Below are positions 1-5,144 of a stretch of 6,588 bases of DNA, one piece after another. The stretch comes from Zetaproteobacteria bacterium (lineage in GTDB: Bacteria; Pseudomonadota; Zetaproteobacteria; Mariprofundales; Mariprofundaceae), in the NCBI GenBank assembly GCA_021545595.1, contig JAJRVG010000178.1, positions 1-6,588 on the forward strand. The letters run 5' to 3'. The notes beneath the pieces were generated by a model. The model ran no database searches. It saw nothing but the letters and a program-made list of their open reading frames with translations, and was not told where the DNA came from. Position 1 is the stretch's first letter, and the number at the start of each line of letters is the position of its first letter. Both the position numbers and the translations under genes were made by a program.

Positions 1-29
1 CACATGGCCCGGTTGCATCAGGGATAAAA

Positions 30-43
30 ATGATATAGATCAC
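30..43. promoter_or_regulatory. Candidate Fnr/Crp-family operator
   Basis: The sequence ATGATATAGATCAC contains the dyad TGAT-N4-ATCA, which matches the core of the Fnr consensus TTGAT-N4-ATCAA at all positions except the two outermost. The right half (TAGATCACA) also fits a Crp half-site. Its centre is at 36.5. It would sit at -41.5, the class II activator position, if the TATGAT at 66-71 were the -10 element. It would sit near -27 if TATAAT at 52-57 is used. The assignment is by motif only; such short dyads occur by chance. Confidence 0.3.
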
Positions 44-51
44 AGCGGCTG

Positions 52-57
52 TATAAT
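52..57 (+). promoter_or_regulatory. Candidate -10 box for the PycTM-family gene
   Basis: A perfect TATAAT lies 46 bp before the ATG at 104. No good -35 hexamer is present at 16-18 bp spacing (the bases there read AATGAT or similar), so the promoter may be weak or activator-dependent. The predicted transcription start near 64 falls inside the Fur-like palindrome that follows, an arrangement expected for repression. TATGAT at 66-71 is an alternative -10. Confidence 0.35.
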
Positions 58-59
58 AC

Positions 60-78
60 ATTGATTATGATTATCAAT
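60..78. promoter_or_regulatory. Fur-box-like operator
   Basis: This 19-bp palindrome is centred on G69; eight of its nine base pairs are self-complementary and only the 66/72 pair fails. Its inner 15 bases (62-76, TGATTATGATTATCA) match the 7-1-7 Fur motif TGATAATNATTATCA at 13 of 14 defined positions. It lies between a TATAAT and the start codon of the PycTM-family gene, where a bound repressor would block transcription. Fur control is inferred from motif and position only; another palindrome-binding repressor is possible. Confidence 0.5.
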
Positions 79-103
79 CGGAACGTAAACGGTGGTAAAC
101 AGA

Positions 104-775
104 ATGGAAAATGACTCTTCACCAACAGAAACCAGCGCAGCGGGTGACACCGTAGAGGAGTTGTTGAAAGATTCGAAAGTGGATGATGCAAAAAAGGCTG
201 CAAAACTTGAAAAACGAAGAAAAAAAATGTCCAAAAATCATGACATTCTGGGAACAAGTCGTGGTATAGAAACCATGTTTCGTAACATGTCACGTGCCAA
301 TTATCAGCTGATTGCCTTTGCAGATAACAAAGCCAGCATCATGATCACCGTCAACGGCTTTATCCTCTCCGTTCTTATGGCATCGGTAGGTGGCCAGGCT
401 CCATGGCTGGTACTGCCATCGATCTCATTTATGCTGACAAGTATTGCCAGTATTTTCTATTCCGTGCTGGCGGCCTACCCGAGAGTGCCTGATAAAAATA
501 TCTCCACTCAGGATGTCAGGGATATGAAGCCGGACGCAAATATTCTCTTTTTCGGCACCGCCGCCAACATGAATGAAGATGATTACCTTCAGGTCACCGA
601 AGAGATGCTGCAGGATCAGAATTTCCTCTATAGAACCATGGCACTGGACAGCCGTAACATCAGCATAATGCTGCTAAAGAAATTTAAAATGCTAAGTCTG
701 GCATACAGGGTATTTCTATTCGGCCTGACTGTTACGCTGTTTCTAGCTATCAGTAGCTATATCTCGAACACCTGA
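104..775 (+). CDS. PycTM-family (DUF5706) membrane protein, Pycsar effector-like
   Basis: This 223-residue inner-membrane protein resembles the PycTM effectors of Pycsar anti-phage defence. In that system a pyrimidine cyclase makes cCMP or cUMP, which triggers the membrane effector to impair the membrane. Seen here: a charged, lysine-rich N-terminal segment (about 15-45); the family-like stretch AFADNKASIMITVNGF (71-86); two adjacent hydrophobic helices (about 76-95 and 101-124); a soluble section with ILFFG and the DDYL stretch; then KKFKMLSLAYR before a third helix (about 202-219). This is the expected architecture and length of a stand-alone PycTM domain. The ATG at 104 has a GGTGG about 8 bases upstream. 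An in-frame GTG at 92 would add four residues and cannot be excluded. No cyclase gene follows, and the gene seems to have its own promoter, so a partner would have to be upstream of the window or elsewhere. The family call is from recognised residue patterns; a defence role is inference. Confidence 0.8.
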   Translation: MENDSSPTETSAAGDTVEELLKDSKVDDAKKAAKLEKRRKKMSKNHDILGTSRGIETMFRNMSRANYQLIAFADNKASIMITVNGFILSVLMASVGGQAPWLVLPSISFMLTSIASIFYSVLAAYPRVPDKNISTQDVRDMKPDANILFFGTAANMNEDDYLQVTEEMLQDQNFLYRTMALDSRNISIMLLKKFKMLSLAYRVFLFGLTVTLFLAISSYISNT

Positions 776-917
776 TCCTTAGCACCAGTTAACTGCCCGT
801 TCTTCTGCCACAGACACTGTAATTGCAAAAGCAGGGGACGATAATTAGCTTCCCGGCTCTATATTGTACAGAAAACGGGCTTGACTCGTCACAGGCAGCA
901 GTTAGGAGAAACCATAC

Positions 918-1400
918 ATGGAGTTGATAGCTACGGCTGATCTTGCTTTTGTAGTTGATAACCTGGGAGAGGGTATTCTCTTTCTGGATAGTGATCGGCA
1001 TGTTATAACCATTAACCAGGCAGCGTTGAGAATGCTCGGACAGAAAGAGGCCTTCAATATCAAGGAAGACATTATTGACCAGCTCTGCCCTGCCCTGTTT
1101 CCGGGAGCCAGCTGTGCCAAGGAGTGTGAGCAAAGTGGCGTCTGCACATTGATGGCCAAGGATGCAGAAAAAGAGAAGGTTGAAGAGCTCAGTTTCACCA
1201 GTCTTGATGGAAAAAAGGTCACGCTTCAGATGCGGGCCATTACGCTCTCATCCAGCAAGCATCAGGCTCAAATAGCTATCCTGCTATCAGACTGCTCGCA
1301 GGCGCGCCAGCTTGAAGAAGAGGTGAAAGGTGTCAAAGCCCGTATCCGTGGCTTGCTGGAAAGTACAGGGATCGTCTCCTCGGATTCAACCTCCCTATAA
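918..1400 (+). CDS. Stand-alone PAS-domain protein with a four-cysteine cluster
   Basis: This is a 160-residue cytoplasmic protein. Residues about 10-125 form a PAS domain: VVDNLGEGILFLDSDRHV at the start is the classic PAS N-terminus, followed by INQAALRMLG. A cluster C57-x8-C66-x3-C70-x5-C76 follows, then the core beta strands ending at LLSDCSQ (C126). Residues 127-148 (QARQLEEEVKGVKARIRGLL) are a probable short coiled helix. This layout strongly recalls the sensor module of NtrC-type sigma-54 activators, which carry a similar cysteine-containing PAS insert before the ATPase. Here the protein stops just where the ATPase would begin, and no AAA+ or DNA-binding region follows in any frame. 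It could be a separated sensor, a truncated regulator, or an adaptor. The cysteines could bind a metal or Fe-S cluster or act as redox switches; this is inference. AGGAG at 904-908 lies 9 bases before the ATG and fixes the start. Confidence 0.75.
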   Translation: MELIATADLAFVVDNLGEGILFLDSDRHVITINQAALRMLGQKEAFNIKEDIIDQLCPALFPGASCAKECEQSGVCTLMAKDAEKEKVEELSFTSLDGKKVTLQMRAITLSSSKHQAQIAILLSDCSQARQLEEEVKGVKARIRGLLESTGIVSSDSTSL

Positions 1401-1431
1401 CGCCAAAAAAATATTAAACTGCAAAAGCAGT

Positions 1432-1534
1432 AAGGCACAAATCTATTTTTCATACAACGTGATTCGGCCATACAGTTTCTGAGTATGGGTTTTAAATCAA
1501 TCTATCCTTGTTTTATCTATGTTCTTTGTGCCTT
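1432..1534. repeat. Distant 10-bp inverted repeat (AAGGCACAAA / TTTGTGCCTT)
   Basis: AAGGCACAAA at 1432-1441 is the exact reverse complement of TTTGTGCCTT at 1525-1534; 83 bases lie between. The right arm is part of a short tandem TTTGTGCC-TTTGTGTC. Runs of TTTGTG units of this kind are scattered in many environmental bacterial genomes, often near mobile or degraded genes. The arms could mark the ends of a small non-coding insert, or be chance. No target-site duplication was recognised. Confidence 0.3.
1468..1493 (+). terminator. Weak intrinsic terminator after the PAS gene
   Basis: CCATAC (1468-1473) pairs with GTATGG (1483-1488) to form a 6-bp stem with a 9-base loop, followed by TTTT (1490-1493, after one extra G). 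It lies about 70 bases after the PAS gene stop, in a convergent intergenic region. The stem is short and only half GC, so termination would be modest. Confidence 0.35.
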
Positions 1535-1670
1535 TGTGTCTGAAGGTGAATTGTGAAACAAGAGAGGCTCCCCTGGGGGATCGTGGTAAAATATCTTGTG
1601 CGTTTTGTATAGACCTTCCGGGCAAGAGATTAAACTGGCTACTGATCTTCACCATCATTCCGGCATCGTA

Positions 1671-2711
1671 CTATCTGGCAGCATCCAGTTCATACCACTG
1701 CTCACTAAAACCTCTCTTCTCTCTGCTGACAGTTTTACATTTACGTTTACCGATTTTTCGCCTGCCTTCATCATTTAATACCTGAAGCTGGTGCCCATGG
1801 ATTAGTAACGCTTCCGGATAAGAACGTTTTGCGTGCGGCAACTCTCTGACAAAAACAGGGGAAGGATCGTGCATACCGTTCCACCTGAACAGCTTGAAAG
1901 GCCCCCTGTTTTTTTTCGGCCCGGCTATAATAAAAAAACCTTTTCTAACGGGGTCATATGACATTGATCGCAGCCCCAGTCCGCCCAGATCAATATATAC
2001 AGGCCTGGAGAACCGTGCCCTGGCTCCACTGTTTGACAGCAATGCATCAGGGTTTTTTAAATTCAGAATCAGTGCCTTGCCCTGCACAAGTGGATTGCGA
2101 AATCCGATCAGCAGCCCTCCCCGGTTCGGTGCTACGGCCAGTGCCTCAATATTCAGCCCTGCTTTCTTAGGCCCAAGCTCATCGACTTTCTTCTTGCCCA
2201 GCTGTGTTGCCTGCGCAATCAATTCAATCGTCTCCCTCGTTACCATACTGTTATCATCCCAGGACTCTCTCTCCAGCATATCCTGAACCAAATGATCATA
2301 ACTACCGCCCCACTGCAATTGAAGTGTGGGTGGAGCATCTCTGATGTCAGTGGCAAACAGACGATACCTGTTATTCCGCTTCTTACCTTTTTTGCTTCTG
2401 CCATGAGAGCTGACCCAATAAATACGGTCTCCCGAACGGGCCGCATCCTCAATATCACTTTCATGATCAGGATTGCTGCGCAGATAGGAAGAAAAATTAA
2501 AACTTTGAACGGCCGTCATGGTTGAACCATCAGTGGTATATAACAAAAGAATTTCATCTTCATCATTGCCAACGATAAAATGTGAATCATCAACAGCTAC
2601 GGCTGCGGAAGCATCGCACACACCCTGGTACCTCTGCTCCCCCGCCAGAGCAGTCAGGCAAAAGCTCCCGCATAGCAAAGAGAGTATGAATATCTGTATC
2701 ATTGAAATCAT
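1671..2711 (-). CDS. Exported DUF3616 family protein
   Basis: This 346-residue protein has a signal peptide (residues 1-23: hydrophobic core IFILSLLCGSFCL, likely cleavage after ALA), so it is expected in the periplasm or outside. No lipobox is evident. The remainder matches DUF3616: SDIEDAA (85-91), RIYWVSSHGRSKKGK (96-110), GLNIEALAVAP (185-195), LIGFRNPL (201-208), GKALILNL (211-218), VYIDLGGLGLRSM (238-250), FFIIAGP (259-265) and FKLFRWNG (272-279). These short strand-rich repeats suggest a beta-propeller-like fold. The molecular function of the family is unknown. The mature protein has only two cysteines, C32 and C325, near opposite ends, which could form a disulfide joining the termini (inference). 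The start at 2711 has a weak AAGTGA upstream; an ATG three codons later is also possible. It converges on the PAS gene and is separated from the xerC operon by a gene-poor stretch, so it is probably transcribed alone. Confidence 0.82.
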   Translation of the reverse strand: MISMIQIFILSLLCGSFCLTALAGEQRYQGVCDASAAVAVDDSHFIVGNDEDEILLLYTTDGSTMTAVQSFNFSSYLRSNPDHESDIEDAARSGDRIYWVSSHGRSKKGKKRNNRYRLFATDIRDAPPTLQLQWGGSYDHLVQDMLERESWDDNSMVTRETIELIAQATQLGKKKVDELGPKKAGLNIEALAVAPNRGGLLIGFRNPLVQGKALILNLKNPDALLSNSGARARFSRPVYIDLGGLGLRSMSYDPVRKGFFIIAGPKKNRGPFKLFRWNGMHDPSPVFVRELPHAKRSYPEALLIHGHQLQVLNDEGRRKIGKRKCKTVSREKRGFSEQWYELDAAR

Positions 2712-2781
2712 TTTATCACTTTTGAGCCCTGCAACAGGACTATGATCTGCCCCTTTGGCTCACAGTTTGAGTGTATCAGTA

Positions 2782-3060
2782 TTAGAAGAAGTTCAGGCTA
2801 ACCACCACCATTTTCTCTCTGTGTATTCTACAATGCTTTGGTGAATGCGTCTGCATCTTTTTTCCACCGCCATGCAGTTCTCTTCTCAGGAAACTTGAAT
2901 TTGCCATGCACCATTTGGTAAAGCTCAGGAGCGTCTCGAAAGTATTGATATGGCAATGCCCATCACGAGCAGCGTCATTGGCTTTATGCCCTGCTCGAAA
3001 CTCCTTTTACCGGTTTAAATTGAAGAGGCGATGAATAGTCACTGTCCATCGTGCATTCAC
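2782..3060 (-). pseudogene. Probable IS1595/ISXO2-like transposase remnant
   Basis: This is the main content of the 354-bp gap between the DUF3616 gene and xerC. Reading the minus strand from about 3060, one frame gives 17 codons, an in-frame TAA (3007-3009), then 74 open codons to 2782. The start of the second part contains GHKANDAARDGHCHINTFE. The H-x-N-T-x-E element at its end resembles the catalytic glutamate region of ISXO2-like (IS1595 family) DDE transposases, where HxNTxE is followed by a WSLLK-type motif. Here LLSFTK follows and then similarity is lost. There are no upstream catalytic aspartates, so at most a fragment of the C-terminal part remains. Terminal repeats were not found. 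The identification rests on one short motif and could be wrong. Confidence 0.4.
2828..2956 (-). other. Coding-like C-terminal fragment in an overlapping frame
   Basis: A second minus-strand frame inside the same gap reads 42 codons from a TTG at 2956 to a TAG at 2828. Its composition looks like real protein: YQYFRDAPELYQMVHGKF followed by a tryptophan- and lysine-rich end (TAWRWKKDADAFTKAL). Upstream the frame is closed by stops and there is no convincing ribosome site. I do not recognise the family. It may be the tail of a gene broken by frameshift or deletion, lying in a different frame from the transposase-like segment. Chance is also possible at this length. Confidence 0.25.
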
Positions 3061-3065
3061 AGCAA

Positions 3066-3947
3066 TCAGGATTTACGTTTTGCCCTTGGGTGTGCTGAAT
3101 CATAAATCTCGGTCAGCTTAGCCATGTCAAGGTGAGTATAGCGCTCGGTGGTTCCCAGCGATGAATGCCCCAGCAGCTCCTGAATGGCACGCAGGTCAAC
3201 ACCTCCTGCCAGCAGATGCGTAGCGAAGGAGTGACGCAATCTGTGCGGTGTTACCGACATATCAGCACCCGTATCCAGCGCCCGTTTCTTCAACATCCGC
3301 TGTACACTGCGTGCGGTGAGCCTTCCACCACGCCGGTTCAGAAACAGTGCCGTTTCAGATATTGTGCCCGTCACTCGCTGCTCCAGGTAACCCTGCAGCA
3401 ACCGCAGCACACCCTCCGGAACTGGAACAACACGCTCCTTTTTCCCTTTACCGAACACACGAAGCTCCGCGCCCTCCATACTGATATCATGAAGGTTGAG
3501 TCCAACCGTCTCAGATACGCGCAGGCCGCAGCCATACATCACCGCAAAAAGGGCAAGATCACGCTCTTCAGAGGATGAATCCGTAACATGCATCATCTGG
3601 CTGGTCTGTTCGGGGGGAAGTGTGCGCGGCAGCCGTTTCGGCTGTTTGGGAGGACGAATCCCGGCCGCTACATTCTTTTCGCACCAGCCTGACCGCATCG
3701 CCATATCAAGCAGCCCTCTCAGGGCTGAGAGCCTTCTGGCCAACGTAACCGGTGAGAGCCCCTGCCCGTAGCCGGCAACCATCCAGCCCTGCACATCATC
3801 TCTGGAGACATCCGTGACCGGAATATCCCCGCAGTGTTCGACAAAGCGGGTCAAATCTCTTTTGTAGTTGGAAACGGTGTGCGGTGATGCCAGTTGAACA
3901 TCAGCGAGCTGTTTAATGTAGCGGGTGACCACCTCACTTAACTGCAT
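3066..3947 (-). CDS. xerC: Tyrosine recombinase XerC
   Basis: XerC acts with XerD at the dif site to resolve chromosome dimers before cell division. The 293-residue length is normal for the family. Residues 1-85 form the SAM-like core-binding domain (SPHTVSNYKRDLTRFVEHC at 21-39). The catalytic domain follows, with the full active-site set: R143 (in YGCGLRVSE), K167 (in VFGKGKKERVVPV), H235 and R238 (in TPHRLRHSFATHLL), H261 (in LLGHSSLGTTERY) and the nucleophile Y270 before THLD. The basic tail (HPRAKRKS) is typical of XerC. It is the last gene of the minus-strand run, 72 bases after the DUF484-GGDEF gene, in the position XerC usually takes next to DUF484. Only weak Shine-Dalgarno pairing (GTAAG/AAGTAG) precedes the ATG, just after a strong hairpin. 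XerD or an integron/phage integrase is less likely, given the length, the tail and the DUF484 neighbour. Confidence 0.95.
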   Translation of the reverse strand: MQLSEVVTRYIKQLADVQLASPHTVSNYKRDLTRFVEHCGDIPVTDVSRDDVQGWMVAGYGQGLSPVTLARRLSALRGLLDMAMRSGWCEKNVAAGIRPPKQPKRLPRTLPPEQTSQMMHVTDSSSEERDLALFAVMYGCGLRVSETVGLNLHDISMEGAELRVFGKGKKERVVPVPEGVLRLLQGYLEQRVTGTISETALFLNRRGGRLTARSVQRMLKKRALDTGADMSVTPHRLRHSFATHLLAGGVDLRAIQELLGHSSLGTTERYTHLDMAKLTEIYDSAHPRAKRKS

Positions 3948-3964
3948 AAATCTACTTACAGAGT

Positions 3965-3984
3965 ACAGTCCGTGAACGGACTGT
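3965..3984 (-). promoter_or_regulatory. Perfect hairpin between the DUF484-GGDEF gene and xerC
   Basis: Two exact 9-base arms (ACAGTCCGT and ACGGACTGT) are separated by two bases. In the transcript this gives a 7-8 bp stem with a small loop, ending 17 bases before the xerC start codon. No U-run follows, so it is not a standard intrinsic terminator. It could tune xerC translation, stabilise or mark a processing point in the operon message, or be a DNA operator for a dimeric protein. The structure is directly visible; the role is unknown. Confidence 0.6.
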
Positions 3985-4019
3985 GATGATCGCTGGCAGG
4001 ATGCTCATTGACCATTCCT

Positions 4020-5120
4020 CTAGGAATTTCCCTGACTGTTTTCTGCAAATTCGAAGCGGGATCCGCTCAGTGCCTTGGCCACATACATCGCCTGGTCAGC
4101 CTGCTCCACCAGCTGCTTCACAGAGATGTCTTTCGCCGCTGCTGAGAGGGCCACGCCCATACTCACGCTCGGCTTCTCACCCTGCACCTCAATCTCGGCA
4201 CAACCACGAACGATATTGTTGGCAACCTCGCCAGCTTTCTCTCTCTCACAGCCCGGAAGCAGAAGAACAAACTCATCACCACCCATGCGAATCAATGGGT
4301 CCTTTGAGCGAATAAAGCTGCGTGCCTTGGCCGCGATCTCGGTAAGCAGATCGTCTCCAGCATCAGCTCCCAGCCGTTCATTTATCGCCCGGAAATCATC
4401 AATGTCAAAATAGAGGCAAGCTACGGGTGTATCCTTTCCAAACCATTGAGATAGCGGCTGATGGCTATGCGGCTGTAGAAAACGGCGATTATGTGTGCCT
4501 GTCAGAGAGTCGGTAATGGCGTGGCGGGCCAGCCGCTCACGTGCTACAGCGTTCTCAAGACTTAATCCAATCACCTGTGAAAGATGCTGTAGAAAATCTA
4601 CACTTTGATCCGGTCCGAATCGATCAGCATCAACGGACCCGAGGCCCAGCACTCCGAATGGTTTCTCCGGGCTGCCAAGAATAAGCAATGCCAGTGAAGC
4701 CAGATGCTCATCCTGTTTTTCTAACCAGTCAAAACCTTTTTTGGGCGTAAGGTGTATCAGGCAAACATGCCGGCCAACCAGTCCCATATTAGCAATCTCA
4801 CCCTTCTCAACCCAAACCAGGTCACGCTTGGAGAGGCCGTCCAGTTGGCAGTTTCCCATGAAACTGGAGCGATCCAGCCAGAAGCGAACCATGTCGAGGG
4901 AGAAGCCGGAGCGGAGGCCGCGCAGCAGCGCAAAGCAGAGGTCTTCCGAGTCGGTGGAAGAGAGAACTTTTGACTCCAGCTCAAAGAGACGGGTAAAGAG
5001 CCGCTCATTTTCACGAAGCCTCTTCATCACATCAGCAACATACTCCCGCAGTTCACGGTTCTCATCAGCCAGCTGCTGCATGCGACGACTGGAGAGGTCT
5101 TTTATCTCACCCTTTGCCAC
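4020..5120 (-). CDS. DUF484-GGDEF fusion, probable diguanylate cyclase
   Basis: This 366-residue cytoplasmic protein has three parts. Residues about 5-45 form a charged coiled coil (RRMQQLADENRELREYVADV). Residues about 46-195 are a GAF-like sensory region typical of DUF484, the family normally encoded beside xerC. Residues about 200-356 are a GGDEF domain that makes cyclic di-GMP from two GTP. The cyclase looks intact: DSLTGTHNRRF (204-214), metal-binding D239 in YFDIDDFRAIN, the signature RMGGDEF (278-284), and VSMGVAL (319-325). An inhibitory-site RxxD (R271-D274) lies exactly five residues before GGDEF, so product feedback is expected. The usual D of the 'IND' motif is E248. The start is a GTG, supported by a strong GGGGAGGGG six or so bases upstream. 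It lies 24 bp after the L,D-transpeptidase gene and 72 bp before xerC, so it is probably in one operon. No transmembrane segment is visible. Confidence 0.9.
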   Translation of the reverse strand: MAKGEIKDLSSRRMQQLADENRELREYVADVMKRLRENERLFTRLFELESKVLSSTDSEDLCFALLRGLRSGFSLDMVRFWLDRSSFMGNCQLDGLSKRDLVWVEKGEIANMGLVGRHVCLIHLTPKKGFDWLEKQDEHLASLALLILGSPEKPFGVLGLGSVDADRFGPDQSVDFLQHLSQVIGLSLENAVARERLARHAITDSLTGTHNRRFLQPHSHQPLSQWFGKDTPVACLYFDIDDFRAINERLGADAGDDLLTEIAAKARSFIRSKDPLIRMGGDEFVLLLPGCEREKAGEVANNIVRGCAEIEVQGEKPSVSMGVALSAAAKDISVKQLVEQADQAMYVAKALSGSRFEFAENSQGNS

Positions 5121-5144
5121 GATTCCCCTCCCCTTTTGAACCGG

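Noticed and set aside
881..909. TTGACT as a -35 box for the PAS gene
   Set aside because: At 17-bp spacing the expected -10 position is AGGAGA, which is the ribosome site, so no promoter is supported here.
902..1222. Minus-strand open frame opposite the PAS gene
   Set aside because: It is a shadow of the PAS gene; it has no recognisable domain, while the plus strand has a clear PAS pattern and ribosome site.
1567..1582. CCCCTGGGG palindrome
   Set aside because: There is no loop-forming spacer and no U-run, so it is neither a terminator nor a convincing operator.
1401..1670. Cyclic di-GMP riboswitch in the intergenic region
   Set aside because: No conserved GEMM core elements were found, and the convergent position has no downstream gene to control.
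1519..1785. Plus-strand open frame of 88 codons
   Set aside because: Its second half lies antisense to the conserved end of the DUF3616 gene, so the full frame is not a gene; only the 5' part is noted as possible debris.
4741..5139. Plus-strand open frame of 132 codons
   Set aside because: It is antisense to the DUF484-GGDEF gene, with a serine/arginine-rich composition typical of shadow frames.
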